64,000 nucleotides of DNA, from positions 2,356,001 to 2,420,000 of the forward strand of contig NZ_CP014945.1 of assembly GCF_001606025.1 (NCBI RefSeq), read 5' to 3'. Positions 28,569-41,088 of this stretch are shown one piece after another (the first letter of the stretch is position 1; every line of letters begins with the position of its first letter). The notes under the pieces were generated by a model that was given only the letters and a program-made list of their open reading frames with translations, was not told where the DNA came from and did not search any database. This stretch comes from Psychrobacter alimentarius (GTDB taxonomy: Bacteria > Pseudomonadota > Gammaproteobacteria > Pseudomonadales > Moraxellaceae). A program made the position numbers and the translations under genes.

Positions 28569-29180
28569 ATGGCAGATGTTGATAACCCAAAGTATGAGAA
28601 TAAAGCACAGAAACTAATGTCTATTTCTGTGCCTGTATCATCTGAGAAACGCGAAAACTTAGAAGAGATAAGTAGACATATTGAAGTACTACTGCATGCT
28701 TCAGAAGCGCCGCTCACTGCCGGTGCGTTGAAGAAACATCTGTCTGTGTCTACAAAAGAATTAACAGACGCTTTAGGACTATTACAAGAACGGCTAGACA
28801 CCGGTGTATTAAAGCTGCATGAGACGGCTAGTGGGTATCGCTTGCAAATCGCCGACAATTACAGCACCCTTATACAGCGCGTTTTTCCTCAGCGTCAAGA
28901 ACGCCTCAGCCAAGCCTTGCTCGAGACGTTAAGCGTTATTGCTTACAAGCAGCCAGTGACACGCAGCGATATCGAGCATGTACGCGGGGTTACTTTATCC
29001 AGCAATATATTAAGGCAGCTATTTGACAAAGGCTGGATCATCGAAAAAGGCCACAAAGATACGTTAGGTCGCCCAGCGCTACTGCATACCACCGCTCAAT
29101 TCTTAGATGCTTTTGGATTGACTCATTTGAACGAGCTACCACCGATGCCTGATATGGAAGCCATTCAATCGATGTCATAG
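28569..29180 (+). CDS. scpB: Segregation and condensation protein ScpB
   Basis: ScpB binds ScpA as a dimer in the SMC complex. The 203-residue protein contains two winged-helix domains: the first has HIEVLLHASEAPLTAGALKKH and ASGYRLQIADNY, the second has QALLETLSVIAYKQPVTRSD and VRGVTLSSNILRQLFDKGWI, followed by GRPALLHTTAQFLDAFGL. Family signature is strong. There is an 84-nt gap from scpA. A terminator follows. Confidence 0.95.
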   Translation: MADVDNPKYENKAQKLMSISVPVSSEKRENLEEISRHIEVLLHASEAPLTAGALKKHLSVSTKELTDALGLLQERLDTGVLKLHETASGYRLQIADNYSTLIQRVFPQRQERLSQALLETLSVIAYKQPVTRSDIEHVRGVTLSSNILRQLFDKGWIIEKGHKDTLGRPALLHTTAQFLDAFGLTHLNELPPMPDMEAIQSMS

Positions 29181-29253
29181 TGTCAGCACTGTTTGAAAAT
29201 ACATAATTACATTCTGGCAAAATTATTCTAAACGATTCTTATACTCCAAAAGA

Positions 29254-29288
29254 AAGGACAGACCTAAGAAGGCTTGTCCTTTTTAATT
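29254..29288 (+). terminator. Rho-independent terminator after scpB
   Basis: AAGGACA and TGTCCTT arms enclose a 14-nt region with internal pairing; a T run follows. It is placed between convergent scpB and lolA. Confidence 0.78.
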
Positions 29289-29347
29289 ATGCTTATATCA
29301 ATAAATTATAAGAAACACTGAAATTGATCACGTTCAGTATCTAGTAA

Positions 29348-30049
29348 TTATTGATTGATAACGTCAACACCTTTTGGTGGCGTAAATTTGAACTGGCTGC
29401 TACTGATGCTTGGGTTCAATTTAATGTTGCTAAATTTAATCGAGGTCGTCTGACCCAGAGTATCGTTCAGTACCATCATGACAGGTTTACCGCCACTAAA
29501 GCTGATAGATAAGCTCTTGAAGCTAGCACTATCTGATTTTGGATACAGTACATAGTAGTTTTTGTTGTCATACGGCTGAGTGATTTTGAAGTTTTTATCA
29601 ATTTTACTTGGATCACCTGATAGTAAGAGCGCTGGTGTATTACCAACTTGACTATCGACATTTTGCTTAGTCGCTTGCTCCAAGTCTTTGTCATATATCC
29701 ACATAGAATTACCGTTAGCAACAATCAATTGCTCTGAAGGCGATTTTGTTTCCCAGCGGAAATTATTTGGACGTTGTACATTCATCGCACCTGAAAAAGT
29801 ACCACTACTGGCACCTTTAGTTGTCTGACTGAAATTTGCCGTCATACTCTTTGTGTTTGTTAACAATTTATTCAAACGCTTGGCCGCTGTTAAGTTGTCG
29901 GCAGGCGCAGCAGTTGCAGATTGAGTCAATGCCATCATAGGTGCTGCCACGCCAAGCGATGTCATCAATACACCTGTTAAAGCGCCACTCATCATTTTTT
30001 GTTTTAAAGTTGTCTGTTTAACTGATTGCTTGGTTAATAAAGTCATCAT
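29348..30049 (-). CDS. lolA: Outer-membrane lipoprotein carrier protein LolA
   Basis: LolA ferries lipoproteins through the periplasm from LolCDE to LolB. The 233-residue precursor has a long signal peptide (basic n-region to residue about 19, hydrophobic core 21-40) with likely cleavage near ATAAPA (46-48). The mature part has the LolA opening LNKLLTNTKSMTANFSQTT, the PNNFRWETKSPSEQLIVANG core and WIYDKDLEQATKQ, then beta strands to the end. Two tandem ATG codons start the gene. No ftsK or rarA is adjacent as in E. coli. Confidence 0.92.
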   Translation of the reverse strand: MMTLLTKQSVKQTTLKQKMMSGALTGVLMTSLGVAAPMMALTQSATAAPADNLTAAKRLNKLLTNTKSMTANFSQTTKGASSGTFSGAMNVQRPNNFRWETKSPSEQLIVANGNSMWIYDKDLEQATKQNVDSQVGNTPALLLSGDPSKIDKNFKITQPYDNKNYYVLYPKSDSASFKSLSISFSGGKPVMMVLNDTLGQTTSIKFSNIKLNPSISSSQFKFTPPKGVDVINQ

Positions 30050-30416
30050 TAATCCTCTCTCAAAATACGTAATTACTTAAAAATAAAATATTCTAATAAA
30101 ATTTTTGTTTTCTATAATGGTTTAGATGACCAACAAAACGCTGGTATTCATAAACGATGTAGACAGTGTGCCAGTTTTTTTATTACGCGCCTAGTCATGA
30201 TTTGCAATCATTACTACGGCTGCCATACACACTTGTAACCAGTATAGTCACACTGTGCTAAAGGCTACAGGACATACCTTTGCGCTATTTTATCGCTTTT
30301 CTTGCCAAAGAATAGGCCACTCGATAAATACAAAAAGCCCCTACTACCAGATGGCAATAGGAGCTTTTGGTCATTTCAGTAACTCACTCTACGAGTGAAT
30401 CAAATAAAATGTGCGA
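30050..30416. other. Intergenic region between rpmA and lolA
   Basis: The region holds the rpmA terminator near its left end. The rest, including the lolA upstream region, shows no coding sequence or clear regulatory signal to me. Confidence 0.5.
30332..30369 (-). terminator. Rho-independent terminator after rpmA
   Basis: On the minus strand AGCTCCTATTGCCATCT and the GGTAGTAGGGGCTTTTTG side pair with one mismatch and end in a U run, about 50 nt past the L27 stop. Confidence 0.85.
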
Positions 30417-30674
30417 TTATACGCTTTCAACCGTTACATAACGACGGTTAAATTTACCTTTGGTCGCAAACTTTACAACACCGTCATTCAGTGCAAATAA
30501 AGTGTGGTCACGACCCATGCCAACGCCTTCGCCTGCGTGGAATTCAGTACCACGTTGACGAACGATGATGTTGCCAGCAGTGATGGCTTGGCCACCAAAG
30601 ATTTTTACGCCTAGCATTTTTGGGTTTGAATCACGACCGTTACGAGTCGAACCGGCAGCTTTTTTATGTGCCAT
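30417..30674 (-). CDS. rpmA: 50S ribosomal protein L27
   Basis: L27 sits at the peptidyl-transferase centre. The 85-residue protein starts [16 protein letters not shown] and continues with [40 protein letters not shown] and [12 protein letters not shown], which are diagnostic. The N-terminus is the short gammaproteobacterial form without a Firmicute-type propeptide. It is the second gene after rplU, 91 nt apart. Confidence 0.98.
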   Translation of the reverse strand: MAHKKAAGSTRNGRDSNPKMLGVKIFGGQAITAGNIIVRQRGTEFHAGEGVGMGRDHTLFALNDGVVKFATKGKFNRRYVTVESV

Positions 30675-30765
30675 GAGAAAATCTCCTTGTTAATGTGACT
30701 TATCGCTAATGCGACAACTCTTAAGCATTTAGTGCGCTGTTTAGCAATGATAGCTAAATAAGTAA

Positions 30766-31077
30766 TTAGGCATTAATGGCTTTGATTTTTAACAAGGTGT
30801 ACCATTGGCGGTGACCTTGCTCTTTGTGATAATGCTTACGACGGTTGTGCTTGATGATACGGATTTTTTCGCCGCGACCATGCTCAACAACTTCAACTTC
30901 TACGCTAGCGCCATCAACAACAGGCTGACCGATTTTGACGTTTTCACCGTCAACAACCATCAACACGTCTTCAAATTTGATTGTTTCGCCTTTTTCTGCT
31001 TTTAGTAGTTCAACTTTCAAAAGCTCATCGACAACTACACGGTGCTGTTTACCACCAGTTTTGATTACTGCGTACAT
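30766..31077 (-). CDS. rplU: 50S ribosomal protein L21
   Basis: L21 binds 23S rRNA domain I/II. The 103-residue protein has [14 protein letters not shown], the G-rich and V-rich central strands, and the C-terminal basic motif [20 protein letters not shown] followed by IKAINA. Length equals that of E. coli. It is upstream of rpmA in the standard order and is divergent from ispB, also the standard arrangement. Confidence 0.98.
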   Translation of the reverse strand: MYAVIKTGGKQHRVVVDELLKVELLKAEKGETIKFEDVLMVVDGENVKIGQPVVDGASVEVEVVEHGRGEKIRIIKHNRRKHYHKEQGHRQWYTLLKIKAINA

Positions 31078-31642
31078 TGTATGACTCCGTTTAACCCGTG
31101 TGCCGTGGCTGATATCATACCAACGCTTTTACGACGAACACGACAGGGAAAAATTAAAGGCAAGATTTTACGTCTTTTTGCTTAGAAAAGCAAGTAGCGC
31201 AGCTTGTCTTTATAATGTAATGACACTAAAAATTCTATCTTATATTAAGGAATAAAATACCGTCTATAAGTATAGCAAACCTGATATCCAGTATAAAAAT
31301 ACGTCATACCATAGCATTCAATAGTGTCACATGCCTAAAGACGGCTATTATAACTCATATAATCAGTTACTTATAGCCTTTTGTTCTTTTATTGCGTTAG
31401 CGAATATTTATAATATGCGCAACAAATCCATCTTAAATAGCTGAGTCTATTTTAGCAATTCACACCCAATTTTTTTAGATAACCAGTTTTATTTTGATAA
31501 AAATTTATTGCTCCATTATTAGCGTGCTTTAACCGACAATTTGGATACCGAGCTATGTTATTATAGGTAAAACGTTGCCTTACCTACCATAAAACCAAGG
31601 CTATAAACACTTTCTTTATTCTTATTAATATGACTATTTATT
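31078..31642. other. Divergent promoter region between rplU and ispB
   Basis: This is 565 nt of AT-rich DNA that must hold the promoters of the L21-L27 operon and ispB. I see no ORF, RNA gene or strong inverted repeat. Its length is greater than usual for this conserved divergent pair. Confidence 0.55.
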
Positions 31643-32683
31643 ATGACCAGCACTTCTATAACCAGCAACCCTATAAATAATATCCCTTCTAAGCCTCAAT
31701 CGACACTGAGCTATGCTGATATCCAAAATATTGTGGCCGATGATTTTGAGATTATGGACAAGCAAGTATTTGGTAGCCTAAATTCGAAAGTTCAGCTAGT
31801 GATGAGCGTCTCTCAGCATGTTATCGATGCTGGCGGCAAGCGTATGCGTCCGCTGATTACTTTGCTATGCGCCCGTATGTTTGATGATGTGCCGTCAGAA
31901 AAAGCCATGCATTTAGCGGCGATTACTGAGATGCTACACACGGCTACTTTGGTTCATGACGATGTGATTGACGAGTCAGGACAGCGCCGTGGTAAGCCAA
32001 CAGCCAATGCGACATGGGACAATGCCACTGCTGTATTGGTCGGCGATTATTTGATTGCTCGCGCTTTTAATCTACTGGTCGGCTTTCAAAGCTTGCCTTT
32101 GTTACAGATTTTTTCAGATGGCACTTGTGATATTGCTGAGGGTGAGGTGTTACAGCTACAACATCAACACAATCCTGCTGCAACGGAAGAAGACTATTTA
32201 CGAATTATCGATGGAAAAACATCACGTCTGTTTATGATGGCCACCCAAGGCGCTGCTATTTTGCAAGGCAAAACAGAGTATCTGCAAGCGTTAGGTGACT
32301 TTGGTCAGCACTTTGGCAATGCGTTCCAAATCATTGATGATGTCCTTGATTACAGCGGCGACAGTGCTTTAATGGGTAAAAATTTGGGTGATGACTTGGC
32401 AGAAGGCAAACCGACCCTGCCCACTATCAAGGCGCTCGAGTTGCTAAAAAACAGCAATGTTAAAGGCTACGATCAATTACGTGTTGCCGTACAAACAGGC
32501 AAAACCCCAAATGCAGAACAGCTTATCGAGCTGGTACGTCATTCAGGCTCGCTGGATTACTGTAAACAACGAGCGCTCGAAGAAACCAAACTAGCACAAC
32601 AAGCATTGGCAACCTTGCCTGACAATCGTTATCGCAAAGGTCTCTATCAGCTAACTGAATTGGCGAGCGCCCGCTTATTGTAG
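31643..32683 (+). CDS. ispB: Octaprenyl-diphosphate synthase-type polyprenyl synthase
   Basis: IspB makes the long all-trans prenyl chain of ubiquinone. The 346-residue protein has a 25-residue Ser/Asn/Thr-rich lead, then the polyprenyl synthase signatures: GGKRMRPLITLLCARMF, the first Asp-rich motif LVHDDVIDESGQRRGKPTAN (DDxxD type), the KTSRLFMMATQGAAIL helix and the second Asp-rich motif QIIDDVLDYSGD. The residues before the first Asp motif (AITEMLHTATL) are small, as expected for a long-chain enzyme. Divergent from rplU, as in E. coli. Confidence 0.93.
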   Translation: MTSTSITSNPINNIPSKPQSTLSYADIQNIVADDFEIMDKQVFGSLNSKVQLVMSVSQHVIDAGGKRMRPLITLLCARMFDDVPSEKAMHLAAITEMLHTATLVHDDVIDESGQRRGKPTANATWDNATAVLVGDYLIARAFNLLVGFQSLPLLQIFSDGTCDIAEGEVLQLQHQHNPAATEEDYLRIIDGKTSRLFMMATQGAAILQGKTEYLQALGDFGQHFGNAFQIIDDVLDYSGDSALMGKNLGDDLAEGKPTLPTIKALELLKNSNVKGYDQLRVAVQTGKTPNAEQLIELVRHSGSLDYCKQRALEETKLAQQALATLPDNRYRKGLYQLTELASARLL

Positions 32684-33294
32684 CCATGTTTGCTTTGACG
32701 GTGAGCAGTAGTAGCATGATAAATGTTGTCTCTCAAGTACTGCGGTTACGCTATTATTGCTCTAATCAAAATTAATGGTTGCCAAAATTATTTTTTTGTT
32801 TACAAAGCTGATTTACAGAGGTTTTAAGACCTTAATGCTCGTACGGTTTTGCTGTTTTCACAAAATTTTACAATAGGTTTCAATTGAAGATTGTATGCCT
32901 CCTTAATAGCTGTTAGTAAAGCCAGTGCTTGCGATAGCGATGTTTTATTCGCCCTAAAACCCCTCCGTTGTCATTTTTTGTCTCAAATTTTATATTCAAT
33001 TACTTGACTGTGGGGTTACCCCTATAGTTTATAATTACTCATTAAATTTATCGGTTGAATCTGTAGCTTAGCTACACTTTCGGCATTACAAAGTCTTACA
33101 CCAATACTAAACATATATATCTATTGGACACTTTAGTAGGAAATTCCGCCTATTACGTGTTATTGAGAATTAATTAAGCAAAGATAGTATAAGTGCTTGG
33201 GGTAAATACTAATTTTAATATTCGATACGCTAAGATTTATTGACAATTTTTTATACTGTCATTCTTTATTTCATACATATTGCCGAGGACATTG
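32684..33294. other. Intergenic region upstream of the RND efflux operon
   Basis: This is 611 nt of AT-rich DNA. TTGACA at 33240-33245 is the only good -35-like box near the operon start. No divergently encoded TetR or other local repressor is present, unlike many acrAB loci. I see no RNA gene. Confidence 0.5.
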
Positions 33295-34695
33295 ATGAAG
33301 CACTCTACTCTTGCGCTTGTAATAGCATCTGTACTATCTGGAGCTGTACTTATCGGCTGTGACAAAAACGAGGACGCTGCTGGTGAACAAGCCGCACAGC
33401 AGCAGATGCCGCCTGCGGTTGTCAACGTGCAGACTGTCACCTTAGAAACCGTTCCTCAAGTACAAACTTTTTCTGGACGTACCGCAGCTTACCAAACGGC
33501 TGACGTTCGCCCACAGGTCAACGGTGTCATTGAAGAAGTACTGTTCCGTGAAGGAAGTAACGTTAAAGAAGGCCAACCACTTTACCGTATTAATACCGAT
33601 AACTATGCGTCTTCTGTCACCAGTGGTCAGGCAGCTGTGCAACAAGCACAAGCCAACTATCAGACAGCACAGGCAAATAACGCCAATGCAAAGGCTGAGC
33701 TCGCCAGCCGTCAGGCATCATTGGCGCAAGCGCAAAATGATCTACAGCGCTTAGAGGGCTTAGTAAGCATTGATGCCATCTCAAAGCAGCAGTATGATCA
33801 AGCGCAAACACAAGTACGTACCGCGCAAGCAGCGGTACAAAGCGCTGCCGCGGCTGTCGGACAAACACAAGCGGGCATCGAAAGCGCAAGGGCTGGTATT
33901 CAAACGGCTCAGGCGGGTTTAGCGGCAAGTAACTTAGATCTTAATCGTACTATTGTACGTGCGCCACTTACTGGTCGTACAGATCGCTCTAGCGTGACTG
34001 CTGGTACATTGGTGAGCGCAGGTCAGGCTGATCCGCTAGTCACTATTTCGCGCTTAGATCCTATTTATGTTGATATCAGTCAGTCCTCATCTGAGCTATT
34101 AAAGCTACGTCAGCAAATATCTGAAGGCAAGGCACAGCCAGGTATGAACTCAGTTGAGTTGGTATTAGAAGACGGCTCAGTGTATCCAGTACGCGGCAAG
34201 CTTGCTTTGTCTGAAGCAAAAGTTGATGAGTCAACAGGCGCTGTTACTTTACGAGCTATCTTCCCGAATAGTAATAATCTGTTGTTACCAGGTATGTATG
34301 TAACTGCCCGCTTGACACAAAGCGTGATCAGTAATGCAGCATTGGTTCAGCAAAGTGCGGTAATGCGTACACCTAAAGGGGAAACGCAAGTTTATATCAC
34401 TGATCAAAACAATAAAATTCAAGTACGTCCAGTGACCATCGATGGTACTTACAATGGACAATGGGTAGTAACGGATGGCTTGCAAGCAGGCGATAAGGTT
34501 GTTGTCATTGGTGGCAGTAAGGTCAAACCTGAACAAGAAGTGGTCGTAAAACCGTTAGAAAATGCCAATCCAGCACCTTCTGCACAAAACGCCTCGACTG
34601 CCAAAACGCCGCAACAGGCTGCAAAGACAGTGGATAAGAAACCAGCTGGCAATGATAATTCTAGCGAAAAACAAACAGAAGCCGCTGCTCAATAA
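33295..34695 (+). CDS. RND efflux periplasmic adaptor (AcrA/MexA/AdeA family)
   Basis: This lipoprotein bridges the inner-membrane pump and the outer-membrane channel. The start at 33295 follows GAGGACATTG and gives 466 residues. The signal peptide ends at lipobox VLIGC (Cys21). Domains run in the usual order: split lipoyl (VRPQVNGVIEEVLFREGSNVK, cut at its Gly turn), a long alpha-hairpin rich in Gln/Ala (residues about 100-200), the second lipoyl half (LNRTIVRAPLTGRTDRSSV), the beta barrel and the membrane-proximal domain. The last ~45 residues are Ala/Lys/Gln-rich and probably disordered. First gene of a three-gene efflux operon. Confidence 0.92.
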   Translation: MKHSTLALVIASVLSGAVLIGCDKNEDAAGEQAAQQQMPPAVVNVQTVTLETVPQVQTFSGRTAAYQTADVRPQVNGVIEEVLFREGSNVKEGQPLYRINTDNYASSVTSGQAAVQQAQANYQTAQANNANAKAELASRQASLAQAQNDLQRLEGLVSIDAISKQQYDQAQTQVRTAQAAVQSAAAAVGQTQAGIESARAGIQTAQAGLAASNLDLNRTIVRAPLTGRTDRSSVTAGTLVSAGQADPLVTISRLDPIYVDISQSSSELLKLRQQISEGKAQPGMNSVELVLEDGSVYPVRGKLALSEAKVDESTGAVTLRAIFPNSNNLLLPGMYVTARLTQSVISNAALVQQSAVMRTPKGETQVYITDQNNKIQVRPVTIDGTYNGQWVVTDGLQAGDKVVVIGGSKVKPEQEVVVKPLENANPAPSAQNASTAKTPQQAAKTVDKKPAGNDNSSEKQTEAAAQ

Positions 34696-34730
34696 TTCCA
34701 TTCAAAGATAGGAAGACTTAGGGATATACT

Positions 34731-37700
34731 ATGTCACGTTTTTTTATTAATCGCCCTATTTTTGCATGGGTATTGGCTATCTTGGTCATGCTCATCGGGG
34801 TGATATCGGTTATTAATCTACCGATTGAACAGTATCCACGTATTGCGCCACCGACTATTTCAGTCAGTGCAAGCTATCCTGGTGCTAACGCACAAACCGT
34901 CGAAAACTCAGTTGTACAGATTATTGAACAACGTATGAAAGGTCTCGACGGGCTTATGTATATGTCGTCATCAAGCTCATCGAATGGTGGTGCTTCTGTC
35001 ACACTGACCTTTGAAAACGGTACAGATTCTGATACAGCACAGGTGCAAGTACAAAATAAGCTACAGGCCGCTATGAGCTCGCTACCTGAATCGGTACAGC
35101 GTCAGGGCGTTAACGTCAATAAATCTTCTAGCAGCTTTTTGATGGTACAGGCTTTCGTCTCTGAAGACGGTAGCATGGACCGCAGTGATATCGCCGATTA
35201 TGTCAACTCAAATGTCGTTGATCAGATCAGCCGTGTCGAAGGTGTGGGTGAAGTACAGGTGTTTGGCTCAACTTATGCCATGCGCATCTGGTTAGACCCT
35301 GCTCGCTTGCGTAGCTATAACATGGTGCCATCTGACGTGGTTACAGCAGTACGTGCGCAGAACGCGCAAGTCTCTGCAGGTCAGCTAGGTCAAGCACCTG
35401 CTGATACCGACCAACAAGTTATCAATGCCACCGTTACTGTCCAAAGCTACTTACAAACTCCTGAAGAATTCAGAGACATCTTACTAAAAACCGATGTTTC
35501 TGGCGCACAAGTGCGTTTGGGTGATGTTGCCGATGTTGAAATCGGTAGTGAGAACTATAGCGTTATCTCACTGTATAACGGTCAAGAAGCAGCGGGTATT
35601 GGTATTTCATTGGCGGGCGGTGCAAACGCACTTGAAACTCGTGAAGCCGTTGGTGCGCGTATGGCAGAGCTGGAATCAAACTTCCCAGCTGGTCTAGTAT
35701 CCGTTGTTCCATATGACACGACGCCATTTGTTCGTTTATCTATCGAACAAGTTGTGATGACGTTACTTGAAGCCATTGTGCTCGTCTTTATCGTCATGTT
35801 CATTTTCCTACAGAACTGGCGTGCAACGATTATTCCAACGCTCGCTGTACCTGTAGTTTTACTTGGTACTTTTGCCGTACTCTATGTAGCTGGCTTTAGT
35901 ATTAACGTACTTACCATGTTTGCAATGGTACTGTCCATTGGTCTACTGGTCGATGATGCCATCGTCGTTGTTGAAAACGTCGAGCGTATCATGGAAGAAG
36001 ACCCCCATATCTCTGTCATAGATGCCACAACACAGTCGATGGGTGAGATCAGTAAAATCGTTATCGGTATTGCGTTGATTCTATCCGCGGTATTTGTGCC
36101 GATGGCCTTCTTTGGTGGTTCAACCGGGGTAATTTATCGTCAGTTCTCTATTACTCTAATTACCAGTATGGTGTTGTCAGCATTAGTGGCGCTTATCTTT
36201 ACCCCTGCCCTCTGTGTGACGTTGCTCAAACGTAGCAAAAGTCATGAAAAAGGCAATAGTGAAGAGCAAAAAGGATTCTTTGGTTGGTTCAACCGCGGCT
36301 TCTTTAAGCTTAGTCGCTCATATGAAAACTTTGTTGGTAAAAGTATTCGTTTTAAATGGTTATATCTAATCGGCTATGCAGCCATCATCGGTATCATGGC
36401 TGTCGTCTTTTTACGTATTCCAGGCTCGTTTTTACCAGAAGAAGATCAGGGTATTATGTTCACCTTGGTTCAGCTTCCTGCCGGTTCTACACTAAATGAG
36501 ACGCAGGACGTATTGGATAAAGTCAGCGACTACTATGAAACGCAAGAGACCGATAATATCGCATCCGTCTTTACGATTGCAGGATTTAGTTTTGCGGGTC
36601 AAGGGCAAAACATGGGTCTGGCTTTCGTACGCTTGTCAGATTGGGAGAATCGTTCTGGTGCAGAAAACACCGCGCAAAGTGTTGCGGGTCGCGCCATGGG
36701 TTACTTCACTACTCAGTTAAATGAGGCACAAGTATTTGCCATTGTACCACCGGCCATTACTGAACTTGGTAACGCCAGTGGCTTTGACTTGATGATTCAG
36801 GATACAAGCAACCTTGGACATGAAGGCTTGCTAGAAGCACGTAACATGCTGCTAGGTATGGCAGCGCAAAATGATCAAGTTGCGGGTGTACGTCCGAACG
36901 GTCAAGAAGATGCACCGCAGTTGAAAGTGAATATCAACCAAGAGCAAGCCGCCGCTTATGGCTTGTCACTAGCCAATATCAATAGCGTTATCTCAACTGC
37001 TTGGGGTTCAAGTTACATCAATGACTTCGTTGATCGTGGACGTATTAAACGCGTTTATGTTCAAGGTGAACCAAGTAGCCGTACTAATCCTGATGATATC
37101 GGCAAATGGTATGTACGTAATGATGGCGGTGATATGATCTCATTTGACGCATTCTCCAGTAGTGAATGGGAATCTGGCTCACCACGTCTTACTCGTTATA
37201 ACAGTCTGCCATCAATGAACATTCAAGGTAGCGCAGCGCCGGGCTTAAGTACTGGTGAAGCAATGAGCGCGATGGAGACTATGATCCAAGATTTGCCTGA
37301 AGGAGTGGGTTATGAATGGACGGGTATGTCACTTGAAGAGCAAAAATCAGGTGCACAAGCGCCAATGCTATATGCCCTTTCAATCTTAGTGGTATTCTTA
37401 TGTCTGGCTGCCCTTTATGAGAGCTGGTCGATTCCGTTCTCAGTACTATTGGTTATTCCTCTTGGGGTATTGGGTGCTGTAATATTTACATTGCTACGCG
37501 GGTTTAGTAACGATATTTATTTGCAAGTAGGTCTACTCACCGTGGTTGGTCTATCCGCGAAAAATGCTATTTTGATTATTGAGTTTGCCAAAGAGCACCA
37601 AGAGGAAGGGTATAGTCTTACCGAGGCTGTCATGACAGCGGCGCGTCAACGTTTGCGTCCTATTATCATGACCTCGCTTGCCTTTGGACTGGGTGTTGTG

Positions 37701-37961
37701 CCATTATTCATCGCCACAGGTCCTGGTTCAGGCAGTCAAAATGCCATTGGTACTAGTGTACTTGGTGGGGTTGTTACCGCTACCTTCCTAGGTATATTCT
37801 TTATCCCTATGTTCTATATTTGGGTACGTAGTCTGTTCCCGCACAAATATGAGAACAACAAGCCAAACGATAGAGATGGAGGCAATGGTACGCCTGATCC
37901 ACATAACCCAACGCCTTCTGAGAGTTATCAGCCTGTAAGTTTTGGAGATAATACACAATGA
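34731..37961 (+). CDS. RND multidrug efflux transporter (AcrB/AdeB, HAE1 family)
   Basis: This proton-driven trimeric pump exports drugs and other amphiphiles. The 1076-residue protein has the HAE1 layout: N-terminal helix [18 protein letters not shown], two large periplasmic loops and 12 transmembrane helices. The TM4 motif [20 protein letters not shown] carries the paired Asp residues of the proton relay. NPTs such as [13 protein letters not shown] and the C-terminal half [19 protein letters not shown] are conserved. A hydrophilic 35-residue tail rich in Asn/Pro/Gly follows the last helix. Its stop overlaps the next start by ATGA. Confidence 0.95.
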   Translation: MSRFFINRPIFAWVLAILVMLIGVISVINLPIEQYPRIAPPTISVSASYPGANAQTVENSVVQIIEQRMKGLDGLMYMSSSSSSNGGASVTLTFENGTDSDTAQVQVQNKLQAAMSSLPESVQRQGVNVNKSSSSFLMVQAFVSEDGSMDRSDIADYVNSNVVDQISRVEGVGEVQVFGSTYAMRIWLDPARLRSYNMVPSDVVTAVRAQNAQVSAGQLGQAPADTDQQVINATVTVQSYLQTPEEFRDILLKTDVSGAQVRLGDVADVEIGSENYSVISLYNGQEAAGIGISLAGGANALETREAVGARMAELESNFPAGLVSVVPYDTTPFVRLSIEQVVMTLLEAIVLVFIVMFIFLQNWRATIIPTLAVPVVLLGTFAVLYVAGFSINVLTMFAMVLSIGLLVDDAIVVVENVERIMEEDPHISVIDATTQSMGEISKIVIGIALILSAVFVPMAFFGGSTGVIYRQFSITLITSMVLSALVALIFTPALCVTLLKRSKSHEKGNSEEQKGFFGWFNRGFFKLSRSYENFVGKSIRFKWLYLIGYAAIIGIMAVVFLRIPGSFLPEEDQGIMFTLVQLPAGSTLNETQDVLDKVSDYYETQETDNIASVFTIAGFSFAGQGQNMGLAFVRLSDWENRSGAENTAQSVAGRAMGYFTTQLNEAQVFAIVPPAITELGNASGFDLMIQDTSNLGHEGLLEARNMLLGMAAQNDQVAGVRPNGQEDAPQLKVNINQEQAAAYGLSLANINSVISTAWGSSYINDFVDRGRIKRVYVQGEPSSRTNPDDIGKWYVRNDGGDMISFDAFSSSEWESGSPRLTRYNSLPSMNIQGSAAPGLSTGEAMSAMETMIQDLPEGVGYEWTGMSLEEQKSGAQAPMLYALSILVVFLCLAALYESWSIPFSVLLVIPLGVLGAVIFTLLRGFSNDIYLQVGLLTVVGLSAKNAILIIEFAKEHQEEGYSLTEAVMTAARQRLRPIIMTSLAFGLGVVPLFIATGPGSGSQNAIGTSVLGGVVTATFLGIFFIPMFYIWVRSLFPHKYENNKPNDRDGGNGTPDPHNPTPSESYQPVSFGDNTQ

Positions 37962-39760
37962 GTGCCCAAAAAACATTTACCATCAACTCAGTCGCGGTAA
38001 CAAAAGTTACTACCGCGACGCAACCCGCTTTATCACGGATCCGCAGAAACAGCAGTCGTATATTAGGTTTAACCGCCTTAGCGATGAGTATGGCTGCTTG
38101 TAATACTATCCCAAAAGCTGATACGCGCCCTGTCCTAGCAGAGCCGAATATTCCGATTGGACAAACTTATGGTGCGTTCGACAAGGAAACGGCAAGTACG
38201 GCTGAGCAACCCAGTATTGCCAGTCAGCGTTGGCAGAATTTTTATAGTGACGATCGTCTAAAAGGCTTGATTGCGTTAGGTCTTGAAAATAACAAAGACT
38301 TTGAAAGTGCGCGTCTGGCCATCGAAAAAGCGCGAGCACAATATCAGATTACTGATATCAATGATTTACCAAGTATTGATGGTTCAGCAGGCTATACTCG
38401 CCAGCGTCAAAGAAGCGTCACCAGTGATGGCTATAGCGTCAATCTTGGCTTGGCAAACTATGAGCTTGATTTTTGGGGCAAAATCTCTAGCCTAAAAGAT
38501 CAAGCATTGCAGAACTTTTTGGCTACAACAGCCGCTAAAGATTCGACTCAAATCAGTCTTATTAGTAATATTGCACAAAGTTATGCCAATCTAAGCTACA
38601 GCTTGGCTCAGCTAAAACTGGCAGAAGCGACGGTTGAAAGCCGTGAGCAATCACTGTTTATTGCGGGTAAACGCTTTGAGGCAGGTATTGATCCAAAACT
38701 GCCTTCTTTGCAAGCCAGTGCATCATTGGAGACCGCCAAACTTGCCGTGTTACGTGCGCAAAGCAGTATCTTGACGTCACGCAACGCGCTACAGTTTTTG
38801 GTTGGTGGGCCCATTCCGACCAACTTGATTCCAACGCCTGCCGTTAGCAATATTACCAGTCAGCAAATATTCAATGCTGGCTTGCCAAGTGAGTTGCTAC
38901 GCTATCGTCCTGATGTATTACAAGCGGAATATAACTTAAAAGCAGCTGGTGCCAATCTGGAAGTCGCACGAGCGTCTTACTTCCCTTCTATCAGTTTGGC
39001 AAGCAGTATCGGTGTCAGTAGCGGTAGTCTAGATGACTTATTCAAAAGCGGCTCAGTTGGTTGGTCGTTTGGCCCAAGTATTAGTGTGCCTATCTTTGAC
39101 GCTGGTCGTTTAGATGCCAATTATGATGTGGCTAAGATTGAACGTGAACAAACTCTGACAAATTATGAGAGCTCTATTCAAACGGCTTTCCGCGAAGTGT
39201 CAGATGTATTGGCAACACGTGCCACACTTGGCGAACAGCTAGAGTCACAATATCGTCTGCAAGATAACTTTGAGCAGACGTATCAAATCGCTGATGCACG
39301 CTTTAAAGCGGGTATTGATAACTATCTAGACGTGCTTGATGCGCAGCGTTCGTTGTTCTCAACGCAGCAAGGTATTTTAGATTTGGAATTACAAAAAATC
39401 GTTAGCCAAATTGAGCTATATCAAGTGTTGGGTGGCGGTGCCAATCTAGACGTACCAACGATCATACCAGTACCACAGCATACCAATTTGGCTCAGGTGC
39501 TGACGTTGCCGACCAATACCAATAAAGCAAAAGCCGTCAATGCTATTGATGCAGCTGGCTCAGCACGTGTCGCATCACCGCAAGAAGCGGCTAACATCAA
39601 ACAAGCGCAAGGCGAAAAAGTCACTACTTTTAAACCTACCGCGGTTGTCGATGTCAATGATGATGGTAAAAAAGAGACAGCTGTAGGTGTGGTGACTAGA
39701 CAAACCATTCAGAATGAAGACAATGTTGAGCAAGTACCTGTCACACAAATTGCTGAATAA
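37958..39760 (+). CDS. Outer-membrane efflux channel (OprM/NodT family) with C-terminal extension
   Basis: This is the TolC-like exit duct of the pump. The 600-residue protein has a long basic lead and a signal peptide ending in lipobox SMAAC (Cys about 47). The repeated OEP domains cover residues about 70-490: [56 protein letters not shown] and [17 protein letters not shown]-type motifs. Typical members end near LYQVLGGG. Here about 110 more residues follow, low in hydrophobicity, with a calcium-loop-like DVNDDGKKE. That tail is unusual and may lie in the periplasm. Overlaps the pump gene by 4 nt. Confidence 0.9.
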   Translation: MSAQKTFTINSVAVTKVTTATQPALSRIRRNSSRILGLTALAMSMAACNTIPKADTRPVLAEPNIPIGQTYGAFDKETASTAEQPSIASQRWQNFYSDDRLKGLIALGLENNKDFESARLAIEKARAQYQITDINDLPSIDGSAGYTRQRQRSVTSDGYSVNLGLANYELDFWGKISSLKDQALQNFLATTAAKDSTQISLISNIAQSYANLSYSLAQLKLAEATVESREQSLFIAGKRFEAGIDPKLPSLQASASLETAKLAVLRAQSSILTSRNALQFLVGGPIPTNLIPTPAVSNITSQQIFNAGLPSELLRYRPDVLQAEYNLKAAGANLEVARASYFPSISLASSIGVSSGSLDDLFKSGSVGWSFGPSISVPIFDAGRLDANYDVAKIEREQTLTNYESSIQTAFREVSDVLATRATLGEQLESQYRLQDNFEQTYQIADARFKAGIDNYLDVLDAQRSLFSTQQGILDLELQKIVSQIELYQVLGGGANLDVPTIIPVPQHTNLAQVLTLPTNTNKAKAVNAIDAAGSARVASPQEAANIKQAQGEKVTTFKPTAVVDVNDDGKKETAVGVVTRQTIQNEDNVEQVPVTQIAE

Positions 39761-39827
39761 TGTCCATAATCGCTTACTCTTACAAGGTTAACATATCTTC
39801 GCATTAACCATTGCTAAGTACAATCAG

Positions 39828-39853
39828 CCCTACCGACTTGGTGGGGTTTTTTG
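39828..39853 (+). terminator. Rho-independent terminator after the efflux operon
   Basis: CCCTACC and GGTGGGG pair around GACTT, followed by a T run. It lies 68 nt past the channel gene stop. Confidence 0.8.
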
Positions 39854-40000
39854 CTTTTGTCACCCGCTATTGGGTATAGTAGTGGCACTATAATATATGC
39901 TCAATAAAATGCTGTACCGCTTACTGAGTTGTTTAAATGAGGCCGTTTATTTAAGACCATCATTTTAATATTACGATAGCAGTGACTGATAATTAAATAA

Positions 40001-41017
<1,017 letters not shown>

Positions 41018-41050
41018 CTTTTAGACGTACTTTTATGAGTTTTGAAGGCA

Positions 41051-41088
41051 TTGCGCCAGCTGACTGAGATCAGCTGGCGCATTTTTTA
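41051..41088 (+). terminator. Rho-independent terminator after hemB
   Basis: TGCGCCAGCTGA and TCAGCTGGCGCA form a perfect 12-bp stem followed by a T-rich run. Confidence 0.93.
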
